The notes beneath the pieces are model-generated. The model made no database searches and was not told the origin of the DNA. It worked only from the letters and a program-made list of their open reading frames with translations. This document shows, in pieces, positions 7,066 to 14,406 of a stretch of DNA of 43,800 bases. Source of the stretch: a virus; IMG/VR virus record IMGVR_UViG_3300033153_006043, positions 1 through 43,800 of that record. One strand, written 5' to 3'. How positions within the stretch are numbered: the stretch's first letter is position 1; each line of letters begins with the position of its first letter. The position numbers and the translations under genes were made by a program.

Positions 7066-7271
7066 TGATCTGGATAATAATTAATATCATACTTTTATGG
7101 GCAGGCATCTGTTTAATCGGTGCAAGCCACTGCATTCGTAGCGCAAATGATTACACCCCCGCGCCCGAAGACAGCCTCGATATTTTATTGAGGACGCTGC
7201 TGTACGGCATTGGGGTACTTTTCTTTGCTGCTTTCATCATTTCTGAGCCATTTAGATGGTGGCTGGGATGA
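7065..7271 (+). CDS. Small inner-membrane protein, two TM segments
   Basis: 68 residues. Hydrophobic stretches at about 2-22 (WIIINIILLWAGICLIGAS) and 43-60 (LLYGIGVLFFAAFIIS) flank a polar acidic loop. Start overlaps the previous stop by one base. No family recognised; it and the following gene are the first of several small membrane proteins in this early cluster. Confidence 0.65.
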   Translation: MIWIIINIILLWAGICLIGASHCIRSANDYTPAPEDSLDILLRTLLYGIGVLFFAAFIISEPFRWWLG

Positions 7272-7435
7272 TTACTAAGCATCTAATTGGGTACATAAAC
7301 GCGATACTGTTCACCGTATTAGCGGGGTTCTATCACGAACACGAACCTAGACATATTCTGCTCAGCGTGACACTCGCACTTAATGTGTACCACCTACTCA
7401 TTGGCGGGTATAGTAAAAAGGATGGCAAATTATGA
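7268..7435 (+). CDS. Tiny membrane protein
   Basis: 55 residues. Two short hydrophobic stretches (IGYINAILFTVLAGF and LLSVTLALNVYHLLIGG) are separated by a charged His-rich turn (YHEHEPRH). It overlaps both neighbours by 4 bases (ATGA type). No family recognised. Confidence 0.6.
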   Translation: MITKHLIGYINAILFTVLAGFYHEHEPRHILLSVTLALNVYHLLIGGYSKKDGKL

Positions 7436-8007
7436 GCAAAGACTACCCGTTACAGTGGCCAGATAGCATGCCACGAACTAACCGCCCCGTTTCCGATCAA
7501 TTCAGGACCACCCTCAATGGTGCGCTGACTAATGTCAAAAAGTCCCTCAAGCTATTTGCAGAAGACTCTAAGCATAAAGTCGAGAATATTGTGATCTCTT
7601 CTAATGTGACGCTCGGTAGCCTGACACCAAAAGATCCCGGCGTCGCAGTGTACTTCTCTTGGAACGGCCTATCAACCTGTATTCCAGTCGACCGCTATGC
7701 CAAGGTTGAAGCCAACCTGCAGGCCATACACCACTGTATCGAGGCTGAGAGAGTCAAGCTGCGACATGGCGGGGTCAACTTGGTACAGGCTGCCTTCCGA
7801 GGCTATGCAGCACTTGAGGCACCGACTACCAGCGCACACCGTCCATGGTATGAGGTGCTCGGCGTTGCTGAGGGTGAACCGGGGGCAAACATTGAAAATG
7901 CCTATAAACGTCTGCGCGGTAGGTTTCATACCGACAAACAGGAAACCGGTGACAGGATCAAGTATGACGAAGTGCAGAAAGCCTGGCGGGAGTATAAAAG
8001 TCTATGA
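7432..8007 (+). CDS. J-domain-like protein with altered HPD motif
   Basis: 191 residues. Residues 138-191 (PWYEVLGVAEGEPGANIENA, then YKRLRGRF-HTD-K and a YDEVQKAWREY helix) have J-domain order: helix I, helix II, loop, helix III. The catalytic HPD tripeptide reads HTD (166-168), so DnaK stimulation may be weakened or lost. The N-terminal 130 residues resemble no domain I know, with beta strands around NIVISSNVTLGSL and VAVYFSWNGL. It could redirect host DnaK during replication or assembly; that is an inference. Confidence 0.75.
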   Translation: MSKDYPLQWPDSMPRTNRPVSDQFRTTLNGALTNVKKSLKLFAEDSKHKVENIVISSNVTLGSLTPKDPGVAVYFSWNGLSTCIPVDRYAKVEANLQAIHHCIEAERVKLRHGGVNLVQAAFRGYAALEAPTTSAHRPWYEVLGVAEGEPGANIENAYKRLRGRFHTDKQETGDRIKYDEVQKAWREYKSL

Positions 8008-8192
8008 ATATCATCAGCATATTTGCAGCGGCATATTGTACAGCGGTGCTACTTTTAACCATATTTATTGCTTTTATGGTTCATACCAAACGATGGGAAA
8101 TTGTGGAAGTCGAATGTGGTGAGACTGACTGTGACCTTAAATGTGGAACTTGTAATCTTTTACCCACATTATTGGAAAAACCGGCGGATTGA
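8004..8192 (+). CDS. Small membrane-anchored Cys-rich protein
   Basis: 62 residues. One TM helix (ISIFAAAYCTAVLLLTIFIA, about 4-24) is followed by a Cys-rich tail (VECGETDCDLKCGTC). Four closely spaced cysteines suggest a metal-binding or disulfide knot. ATGA overlap with the J-domain-like gene. No family recognised. Confidence 0.6.
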   Translation: MNIISIFAAAYCTAVLLLTIFIAFMVHTKRWEIVEVECGETDCDLKCGTCNLLPTLLEKPAD

Positions 8193-8194
8193 CA

Positions 8195-8317
8195 ATGAAT
8201 TTAGCTACTTTTCTTGTGTTATTTTTTGTCTGTGGCGGGCTATGTGGCCCAATTAAGCCGCCACCGCCTTATGAATGGGATTGTGGTGATAGTGTTGGGG
8301 TCAGCCAACACAATTAA
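8195..8317 (+). CDS. Tiny secreted or membrane peptide
   Basis: 40 residues: a hydrophobic start (MNLATFLVLFFVCGGLCG), a proline run (KPPPPYEW) and a short polar end. It looks like a signal or anchor sequence plus short tail. It does not contain a convincing lipobox. It begins 2 bases after the previous stop. A hairpin overlaps its 3' end. Last gene before promoter copy 2. Confidence 0.5.
   Translation: MNLATFLVLFFVCGGLCGPIKPPPPYEWDCGDSVGVSQHN
8292..8311 (+). terminator. Hairpin before promoter copy 2 (weak terminator candidate)
   Basis: Seven-bp perfect stem GTGTTGG/CCAACAC with a 6-base loop, followed by AATTAATTT. The T-tract is poor, so termination would be partial. Its position between a gene end and a fresh promoter is the main argument. 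Confidence 0.4.
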
Positions 8318-8368
8318 TTTAAAATAATTTGATTAATTCCTTGACTCTGTCAAATAGTTTGCTATAAT
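8318..8368 (+). promoter_or_regulatory. Early-type sigma70 promoter, copy 2
   Basis: TTGACT (8341-8346), 16-base spacer, TATAAT (8363-8368), the same UP-like A/T-rich block as copy 1, 48 of 51 bases identical to 4987-5037. Here the -35 box sits in a perfect palindrome TTGAC-TCT-GTCAA (8341-8353). It drives the genes from 8406. Confidence 0.87.
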
Positions 8369-8405
8369 TACTACATTGAAGCAAACAACAGAAAAGGCAA
8401 ATAAC

Positions 8406-8567
8406 GTGAAAACACCTAATTTAAACAAGCTACCAAAACATTTACAAGAAGCTTTAAGCCACTATTATGATAAATGCCATTTTTTTGGGTTAAATCCGGA
8501 TTGGGCGATAAAAGCTAAAGAAAAAGCTGACAACGATGACTTTAATCCTATACACGGAATGATTTAA
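8406..8567 (+). CDS. Small hypothetical protein
   Basis: 53 residues from the GTG at 8406. A longer reading from a TTG at 8376 is rejected because that codon coincides with the expected transcription start of the promoter at 8341-8368, while AAGG sits about 9 bases before the GTG. The sequence (LPKHLQEALSHYYDKCHFFG) looks like a compact helical protein. No family recognised. Confidence 0.6.
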   Translation: MKTPNLNKLPKHLQEALSHYYDKCHFFGLNPDWAIKAKEKADNDDFNPIHGMI

Positions 8568-8773
8568 TGATAGGTAAAAAAGGTAAGATTATTAATGAAT
8601 GCGGGACGTATGACCCCACTATCAATGAAAAAATGAAATGGCTACAGGAACATAGCGGTGAAATTGTTGAAATCATCGGCGACAACGGAGATATAGCGCT
8701 CACTGCGTATAGAATTAAAGCTAATGACGGAACAGAAAACTGGTGTTGGGAAAGAGAGTTAAAGATACTTTAA
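8567..8773 (+). CDS. Small beta-rich hypothetical protein
   Basis: 68 residues, alternating strands (GKIINEC, GEIVEIIGDNGD, ALTAYRIKAN) and an aromatic end (NWCWERELKIL). The pattern is compatible with an SH3/KOW-like small barrel, but no motif is decisive. One-base overlap with the previous gene. Confidence 0.6.
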   Translation: MIGKKGKIINECGTYDPTINEKMKWLQEHSGEIVEIIGDNGDIALTAYRIKANDGTENWCWERELKIL

Positions 8774-8789
8774 TAGGGAGGGTGTAATT

Positions 8790-8936
8790 ATGCTAGTCGA
8801 ATTAGTAGGCAAATCACTGAAAGGTGTACTAGCCTTGGCCAGGAATCAAGGCTGTGTTGGCTTCCGGTCTCTTGTACGTCGTGCCGATGATAAACTCTGG
8901 CGCTTACGGGTAATTTTACCAGTTCAAAGGCGATGA
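8790..8936 (+). CDS. Tiny basic hypothetical protein
   Basis: 48 residues (MLVELVGKSLKGVLALARNQ...), basic, ending VILPVQRR. Preceded by an excellent ribosome site (GGGAGGG, about 7 bases before the ATG), the strongest in the cluster, which is the main support for a gene this short. No family recognised. Confidence 0.6.
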   Translation: MLVELVGKSLKGVLALARNQGCVGFRSLVRRADDKLWRLRVILPVQRR

Positions 8937-8939
8937 TGT

Positions 8940-9257
8940 ATGGCTAAAACCCCCGCCCGCTGTAACCGTCGAGACTGCCAGACCCGACGTAATTTATCGA
9001 AACGGCCGGAGCTTTATGTTACATGGCCGAAATGTCGTATGCCGGGGTGTTCCGGGAGAATGTATGTAGATAAATACTGGTTGCGGAAGGGGCCATATGA
9101 TCATGCGCCGATCTGTCGTTCTGATTGTTTGCCTTATCCGCACCCAGTTAGCACCCAGGAATGTAAGCAGCGGGAGGAATATGCGCTCAATAAGAGTTTT
9201 AAGCCCCGGTCGAAGCATAGCCCAAAACCGTTACGAGATGATGAAGCACCTTTTTAA
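8940..9257 (+). CDS. Cys-rich zinc-finger-like hypothetical protein
   Basis: 105 residues. Paired cysteines (CNRRDC, CRMPGC, CRSDC plus a later Cys) spaced through the first 75 residues suggest one or two zinc-binding knuckles. The C-terminus is basic and low-complexity (FKPRSKHSPKPLRDD). Possibly nucleic-acid binding; no family recognised. Confidence 0.6.
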   Translation: MAKTPARCNRRDCQTRRNLSKRPELYVTWPKCRMPGCSGRMYVDKYWLRKGPYDHAPICRSDCLPYPHPVSTQECKQREEYALNKSFKPRSKHSPKPLRDDEAPF

Positions 9258-9269
9258 GGGGAGATCAAC

Positions 9270-9476
9270 ATGACATGCAAAGCAATCAGACAAGGTGATC
9301 AGATGTGCTGCGGTAAATGTGGCCTACAATGGGACCTCGATGATGACGATAGGCCACAATGCCTGACAGATGATGAGATCACGCAAATGGGTGCCGAAAT
9401 TATGCAGCCTGCTCATATTGTTGGTACTGAGACCCTCAAAGAATTACATCGCATAGTTGGAGGGACAAAGGCATGA
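9270..9476 (+). CDS. Small CxxC protein
   Basis: 68 residues. MCCGKCGLQWDLDDDDRPQC is a zinc-ribbon-like half with three or four Cys, followed by a short helix (DDEITQMGAEIM). GGGGAG lies about 7 bases before the ATG. Overlaps the next gene by 4 bases. No family recognised. Confidence 0.65.
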   Translation: MTCKAIRQGDQMCCGKCGLQWDLDDDDRPQCLTDDEITQMGAEIMQPAHIVGTETLKELHRIVGGTKA

Positions 9477-9685
9477 CCGGTACTCAATATTTTGAAGGCC
9501 AAGAGTTCCTTTTTATCCCAGGGAGCACTAATACCGGCCCGACAATACCTCCCCGTCATTGCATCCGTGAGACTTTCAGCGAAGGCCCGGCACCAGGTTG
9601 TGCATCATCGCACTGGCTTAAGGTCTGGACGTTTCACTATTCTGACGGGACTACGGAACAACTCAAACAGGTGATTAAACTATGA
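9473..9685 (+). CDS. Small hypothetical protein
   Basis: 70 residues. Beta-rich with FFIPG-type turns (QEFLFIPGSTNTGPTIPPRH) and an end WTFHYSDGTTEQLKQVIKL that looks like a strand-helix. Overlaps both neighbours by 4 bases. No family recognised. Confidence 0.6.
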   Translation: MTGTQYFEGQEFLFIPGSTNTGPTIPPRHCIRETFSEGPAPGCASSHWLKVWTFHYSDGTTEQLKQVIKL

Positions 9686-10005
9686 TTTATTTAGCAGGAC
9701 CGTACAGCCATAAAGACGAAGCAGTCCGTGAAGAACGCTTTGAGGCTTTAACTAAGAAAGCGGCCGAGCTTATGCTCGGAGGGATTGTTGTTTTTAGTCC
9801 GATCACGCACGGTCACGCTATTGCACAGCGCCATGACTTGCCGCTTGAATTTGAATGGTGGCAGCATCAATGCATAACAATGCTGGGGCTCGCTTCACGG
9901 CTTATTGTGTTGCAACTTGATGGGCACGCTGAATCAGTAGGCGTGGCCGCTGAAATAGCTTTCGCTGAGAAACACGGCATATCTATTGGGTATGTAAATC
10001 CTTAA
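9682..10005 (+). CDS. DUF1937 protein (nucleoside 2-deoxyribosyltransferase-like fold)
   Basis: 107 residues. Starts IYLAGPYSHKD, has a REERFEAL helix, VVFSPITHGHAIA at 37-48, and HAESVGVAAEIAFAEKHG at 82-99. This is the DUF1937 pattern, a Rossmann-like fold related to nucleoside 2-deoxyribosyltransferases, in which the aromatic/acidic residues line the nucleoside site. A nucleotide salvage or modification role is plausible but unproven. Its stop codon abuts the end of the convergent leftward gene with 4 bases shared and no terminator between them. Confidence 0.8.
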   Translation: MIYLAGPYSHKDEAVREERFEALTKKAAELMLGGIVVFSPITHGHAIAQRHDLPLEFEWWQHQCITMLGLASRLIVLQLDGHAESVGVAAEIAFAEKHGISIGYVNP

Positions 10006-10310
10006 CCGACCAACATCTCAACAGCCCTGCGGCGTAATTCTTCGGGCGCTTCCTGGGCAATCGGATCACCGGTTGCCAGCCCCTGTGCAATGATGTCTAG
10101 CTCCTCGGTCTTGATAGCCCGGCGCATCACAGCTTGCCTTAAACTGTGCATACTAACAATATGGTGCATCACACCAGTACGACCTATCCCTAAAGCAGCG
10201 GCAATCTTCTTACCACTCACAGCAGCCAGTCCCGATGCCTTAGCGATATCGAGGGCCGCGCTGAGGATCTCCTCTTTGCGCACTTTTGTAGGGGTTCGTT
10301 TATTAGTCAC
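10002..10310 (-). CDS. Small TetR-like HTH regulator
   Basis: 102 residues. The first 55 (RKEEILSAALDIAKASGLAA, then VSGKKIAAALGIGRTGVMHH) match the TetR N-terminal helix-turn-helix. A full TetR ligand domain (about 140 further residues) is absent; the C-terminus is only a short helical piece, so this is a reduced phage form. It ends a leftward operon, 24 bases downstream of the methyltransferase. It may regulate this operon or another; no operator for it was identified. Confidence 0.75.
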   Translation of the reverse strand: MTNKRTPTKVRKEEILSAALDIAKASGLAAVSGKKIAAALGIGRTGVMHHIVSMHSLRQAVMRRAIKTEELDIIAQGLATGDPIAQEAPEELRRRAVEMLVG

Positions 10311-10334
10311 TGGTAAGCTCCTCGGATCTTCATG

Positions 10335-11807
10335 TTAGTAGTTCCTTACGTTGTAAGCATTATTTATGCGGGCATTGGCAATGTCAACCATGCGACCCTC
10401 CGGATCTTCTGGATCCCATTGAAACCCAATAAACTCAAAGCCTTCAAGCACAGCGCCCCGACCAGTACTGCCTGATCCAGCAAAAGGATCGAGAATCACG
10501 GCGCCTGGGTGCCCGATAAGCCGGCAGCACCACCGCATCAAGTCCGTAGGTTTGACAGTTGGGTGGTAGTTAGCTCTCGCACCGGTCTGTATACTGGCGC
10601 GAGGGTTATTCTGACCGGCTGATCCTTCTTTGCGCCCAGTTATCTCGTGGGGTTGTTTGATATTGAAACCTTCAAGGCCTGCATCTCGATCAGCTTTCGA
10701 TGTTTTTGCACAATAGAAATAGCGCGCCCACTCTTCGGTCAGGCCGTCATGTAGGACATTAGCAGGCCATCTGCCAAGATCACTTGGATTGTACGCAACG
10801 CGTTCACGGTGACCGCTCGTCAAGCCGTTGCCTGCAAAGGAAAGCTCATCACCGTTAACACCGTATTTGGTGCGATCCCCGTCTGCTTTTGTTATGCGGC
10901 AACCGTCAATATTGAAGGCACCTGTTCCGTGTTTGAGTACTGTTGCTGCAACTGTATCGCCTAAAGGCTTGCGGGCAATAATGATCGGCTCATATGCAGG
11001 TTTGAGAGCAGTGCCGTAGCCTTCCCATTGTTTAGCAGCGTCGGTATGAGCTGCAGTGACATCATAGTCGCCTTTACCCGTCATTATTGCGACATTTCGT
11101 TCATGGTTATCTGTTTTTGTTTCTAAAACTGCCCGCCGACTAATATTCTCCGATTCGATGGTTTTCCAGCGGATTATTTCTATAATTTCAACGGGCGGTT
11201 CAGGCAGTAGATGCTCTATTATTTTAAACATATTAAGTGTAGCGATCATAGGCTGAGACTTTTCAAGATAATGGCCAGCTAGATTACTTTTTTCAGTAAT
11301 AACCTTCGCAGTTATTAATGCCTTTTTTAATTGGGCAGCTTTGATCCCAGTGGACCGCATCCAAGCTGTAAACCTCAAAGCTCTCTCTTTACCGGCCCCA
11401 GTACCGTGTGCTTTTTCTACCACTTTCGACACATTCAATGACTTAGGAAACCCACTACCATACAACCACATAGCCACATCACGGATCTCAAAGCCGGCAA
11501 GCCTCAAACTAGTCGTCATAAGATCTTGTGTACGTGATCCCGCGAATATAAGCGCATGTCCTCCAGGCTTTAACACTCGCAGGGCTTCCCGCCATGTAGC
11601 TGGGCCAGGTACAAAGCTGTCCCAACTTTTACCCATAAACCCACCACCACCGTGATCATAATCATCACCGGCTAACCAGTGGCGCAATACTTCGGCCATG
11701 TCTGGCTCTTTGCTGAGGCCGTATGGCGGATCTGTGACCATAGCATCGACCGAATTCTCCGGCAGCGTCATCATGCCTGCGCGGCATTCCATGTTGATCA
11801 CAGTCAC
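10335..11807 (-). CDS. DNA N6-adenine/N4-cytosine methyltransferase
   Basis: 490 residues, GTG start overlapping the preceding stop (GTGA). Motif IV DPPYG at 26-30 comes before the SAM motif DPFAGSGSTG (about 440), the beta-class order of N6_N4_Mtase enzymes; DPPY favours adenine as target. About 230 residues between the two cores hold a variable target-recognition part. The enzyme transfers a methyl group from SAM to DNA, which in phages usually protects against host restriction. No cognate restriction enzyme of its own is evident, although a nuclease and helicase are coupled upstream. Confidence 0.9.
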   Translation of the reverse strand: MTVINMECRAGMMTLPENSVDAMVTDPPYGLSKEPDMAEVLRHWLAGDDYDHGGGGFMGKSWDSFVPGPATWREALRVLKPGGHALIFAGSRTQDLMTTSLRLAGFEIRDVAMWLYGSGFPKSLNVSKVVEKAHGTGAGKERALRFTAWMRSTGIKAAQLKKALITAKVITEKSNLAGHYLEKSQPMIATLNMFKIIEHLLPEPPVEIIEIIRWKTIESENISRRAVLETKTDNHERNVAIMTGKGDYDVTAAHTDAAKQWEGYGTALKPAYEPIIIARKPLGDTVAATVLKHGTGAFNIDGCRITKADGDRTKYGVNGDELSFAGNGLTSGHRERVAYNPSDLGRWPANVLHDGLTEEWARYFYCAKTSKADRDAGLEGFNIKQPHEITGRKEGSAGQNNPRASIQTGARANYHPTVKPTDLMRWCCRLIGHPGAVILDPFAGSGSTGRGAVLEGFEFIGFQWDPEDPEGRMVDIANARINNAYNVRNY

Positions 11808-12319
11808 AACGACACCTCACCCGTACTAAATGTTGCATAGCCGCCAATTTTGACAATGAGTTGCAACCAGGCAAGCTGTGCGGCTTCAATCTCAGTACCT
11901 TTATACATCCAGCCTGGACGCTTGCATTCAATCGCACCGAATTGGGCGATAGTCGTGCCGACCATAGCTAATGTGATAACACGTGGAATGGCCAGTATTA
12001 GATCGCTCGACTTAATCTGTGCGTTTAACTTCTGCGAGTCGTTGGCCAACCCATACCGGATAGGTGCCTGTTTGACTGTATGTTTAAAATTGCACTTCGG
12101 GCAGACGACCGGTACTTTGGCCGGTGTCGCTCCGACATTATTACGCCAGGCCATTGATCCGGCATGGGATATATTTAGACGGGCTCGCTGCTGTGCCCAT
12201 GCTTCCGACTTGTTAGTGACAGCCACATCGAGCGGTGGCCAAGCTACAGCACCGAGCATCTGATTAAGCTCTGCAGCGGCCTGAGGGTGGCGTGCTGCCC
12301 ATTGTTCGTATGTGATCAT
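11804..12319 (-). CDS. VRR-NUC family nuclease
   Basis: 171 residues. The C-terminal half has the PD-(D/E)XK layout of VRR-NUC: SSDLI (104-108), then IECKRPG with E131 and K133, and Q148 in AAQLAWLQ, ending in a strand GGYATFS. A CPKC pair (73-76) hints at a zinc ribbon before the core. Family members cut branched or flap DNA during replication and repair. It shares ATGA with the helicase gene and GTGA with the methyltransferase, so the three are made together. Confidence 0.85.
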   Translation of the reverse strand: MITYEQWAARHPQAAAELNQMLGAVAWPPLDVAVTNKSEAWAQQRARLNISHAGSMAWRNNVGATPAKVPVVCPKCNFKHTVKQAPIRYGLANDSQKLNAQIKSSDLILAIPRVITLAMVGTTIAQFGAIECKRPGWMYKGTEIEAAQLAWLQLIVKIGGYATFSTGEVSL

Positions 12320-13965
12320 GCAATCATATCCTCCGTAAATCTGGTCTTTATCGTATCGATCAATATATCGGTCTCTTTGGCGGAGAGGGTGAAGGCTGTC
12401 CCGATATCAATGCCGAACCGGTAAAAAAAGCGTTTATGCACCTCAGACATTTCCCGCCCGGTCTGTGCACCTACCCACCAGGCAACCAACTCACGCAGCA
12501 CCCCTCGGCGATACTTGGCTGCTTGATGGCGTTTAAGATCAACCCCTCGGCCTATCTGTGGAATTTTGCGGGCTATCTGCCCTCGTTGGTAGTCCCCATC
12601 TTCCATATCAGCCGCGTGCATCTTATCGAACAGGGCGGATAATGCTGCGACGTCCAGCTCAATGAGGTCGCCTTCGACCTGTTCCGGTGAAGCGCGCCCA
12701 GCAGGTGCGTTCACATAGTCACAATACGGGCAGGTCTTATAGTACGCCTCGTAGGGTTGTGTGCACTTATCGCATACTTTCTGTGGCATAGTGTCTCGAT
12801 TCTCGCCGGTTGTCTTTTTCTCACGGCTGCCAAGCGTCCAGGCCCTGGGCCAGTCAGGCATCCCGTGCCGTTCCCAGTTACGCACCGGATCAATGATGAT
12901 CGCTTCGAGTTTGCCTTCCAATATACGGAGCGACCGACCGACCATCTGCAAGAATTTACTCAGTGACTCCGTAGGCCTTGCGAGTATTACGCATTCCACA
13001 GCAGGAACGTCAAAGCCTTCATCGAATAGATCAACATTGACAAGCACGTCGTACTCGTCGCCCTCAAAACCATCGAGTGCGCGGTCACGTTCGCCGGCGT
13101 CCGTCTCGCCACTAAGTGCTATGGCTTTGTACCCGCCCGCCCTGAATGCTGCTGCTTGCTCCTGTGCCGTTTTGACATCGGTAGCAAAGACTATCGCTTT
13201 TTTGCCGTGGGCAAATTGTCGATAGTGCTTGACGACATCGCCAACAATATGCGACTCAACCACCCGTGCGCGTAGGGCCTTGGCATTAAAATCACCGGAT
13301 GCTGTAAGTGCCAGCCCGCTGACATCCAGATCAGTGCGCGGGGCTTTATAAGTGAACGGGGATAAATAGCCGTTTGCAATCAGCCACGCCGTTGTCGGGC
13401 CTTCAACCATCACGTCGCAGAATCCGTCTGCATCACTGCCCATACCCTTACCGTCGGCACGTTCTGGGGTTGCGGTAACAAATAAAAGCAAAGCCTGATC
13501 GAATAAATGCACGGCTTTTGCCCAGGAGCCAGAATCGACATAGTGATGGCCTTCGTCATAAACGGCGAGCGTTACCTGCTTGATCCATTTTTGCAGCTCA
13601 GCGTTGTTGCCTGCGCCTCTGCTGGTCAGTGTCTGGACTGACACAACGCCGCATTGTGCATTCGGATCGACAAATGACTTGCCAAATAGTTTGAGCTGTA
13701 CGCGTCTGATCCGGCGGACAACCTTTGGCGGCGCGATAATACGATGTTTGACGCCCAGCTTGGCCAGTGATATGGCAATCTGCCTGACAATCTCCTTACG
13801 ATGCACAATAGCCGCCGCCGCACCATTATGATCATGAATTATCGAACTAAAGGCGATAGTTTTACCCGCACCGGTCGGCAATACCGCCAGCACAGAGCGC
13901 ACCGTCTGCCAGGCCTCACGTATTGCGGTAATTAAGCGGGATTGATACGGGTAGAGAGAGAACAC
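12316..13965 (-). CDS. SF2 DEAD/DEAH-type helicase with C-terminal zinc ribbon
   Basis: 549 residues, GTG start with GAGG 6 bases upstream. Motif I PTGAGKT (30-36), motif II DEGH (137-140), motif III TATPER (164-169), motif VI QMVGRSLR (340-347). A four-Cys ribbon (C398, C401, C412, C415) follows. This is the Ssl2/RadD-like phage helicase group that remodels branched DNA. Coupling to the VRR-NUC gene suggests the two act together on replication intermediates. Confidence 0.9.
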   Translation of the reverse strand: MFSLYPYQSRLITAIREAWQTVRSVLAVLPTGAGKTIAFSSIIHDHNGAAAAIVHRKEIVRQIAISLAKLGVKHRIIAPPKVVRRIRRVQLKLFGKSFVDPNAQCGVVSVQTLTSRGAGNNAELQKWIKQVTLAVYDEGHHYVDSGSWAKAVHLFDQALLLFVTATPERADGKGMGSDADGFCDVMVEGPTTAWLIANGYLSPFTYKAPRTDLDVSGLALTASGDFNAKALRARVVESHIVGDVVKHYRQFAHGKKAIVFATDVKTAQEQAAAFRAGGYKAIALSGETDAGERDRALDGFEGDEYDVLVNVDLFDEGFDVPAVECVILARPTESLSKFLQMVGRSLRILEGKLEAIIIDPVRNWERHGMPDWPRAWTLGSREKKTTGENRDTMPQKVCDKCTQPYEAYYKTCPYCDYVNAPAGRASPEQVEGDLIELDVAALSALFDKMHAADMEDGDYQRGQIARKIPQIGRGVDLKRHQAAKYRRGVLRELVAWWVGAQTGREMSEVHKRFFYRFGIDIGTAFTLSAKETDILIDTIKTRFTEDMIA

Positions 13966-14012
13966 TAAAACCTCACAATTTTTTCTTCATGATAAAGCGC
14001 CCTATTACCTAG

Positions 14013-14303
14013 TTATGTGAACTCTCGCCAACCAATAATTCTTGGGTGTCCCATAGACCATTTTTCACACCCACCATGACCGTATTTCCAAATACGCCCA
14101 CCCCATGTATCTTCTATTAAAGCTTTTCTTACACTACCGTCAGAACACTTAACTTCTACCAGCACTCCATCAGGCGGTAGTTGTGGTCTTGGGTCAGTCC
14201 AACCACATAACAAATCATTAGAGTCGGACATACTTACGTCATGATGGCTTACGTACTTTTTCATTTGTCCAGCTACTTTTTTCATCTCGTCCGTCATACC
14301 CAT
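14013..14303 (-). CDS. DUF551-like hypothetical protein
   Basis: 96 residues. The second half (PPDGVLVEVKCSDGSVRKAL, a run of Trp and Gly, then PRIIGWREF) follows the DUF551 pattern of small phage proteins of unknown function. First gene of the leftward operon, reading away from the operator region at 14341-14389; GAGAGG lies about 9 bases before the ATG. A 47-base gap with no obvious signal separates it from the helicase. Confidence 0.6.
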   Translation of the reverse strand: MGMTDEMKKVAGQMKKYVSHHDVSMSDSNDLLCGWTDPRPQLPPDGVLVEVKCSDGSVRKALIEDTWGGRIWKYGHGGCEKWSMGHPRIIGWREFT

Positions 14304-14330
14304 AATCGTGCGCCTCTCAATTCAATTTCG

Positions 14331-14389
14331 TTAAAATAATTAGTTGACAGGGTTGTCAGTCTGCCCTAAGCTGACACCCTAGTCAACTA
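14331..14389. promoter_or_regulatory. Divergent operator/promoter region with two TGACA-N4-TGTCA sites
   Basis: Operator 1 at 14345-14358 is a perfect TGACA-GGGT-TGTCA; operator 2 at 14372-14385 is TGACA-CCCT-AGTCA with one mismatch; the centres are 27 bases apart. Together 14341-14359 and 14371-14389 also form a larger imperfect inverted repeat. A rightward TTGACA (14344-14349) with a weak -10 (TAAGCT, 14367-14372) is embedded in the sites, as expected for repression. The A/T block TTAAAATAATT (14331-14341) matches that upstream of the two early promoters. Confidence 0.7.
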
Positions 14390-14406
14390 ACAAACGGAAA
14401 AATATT

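Noticed and set aside
8376-8405. TTG start extending the 8406 gene by 10 codons
   Set aside because: The codon is at the expected transcription start of the promoter, so it would have no leader or ribosome site.
14341-14389. Intrinsic terminator
   Set aside because: The large inverted repeat lacks a GC stem and T-tract and lies between divergent starts; operator is the better reading.
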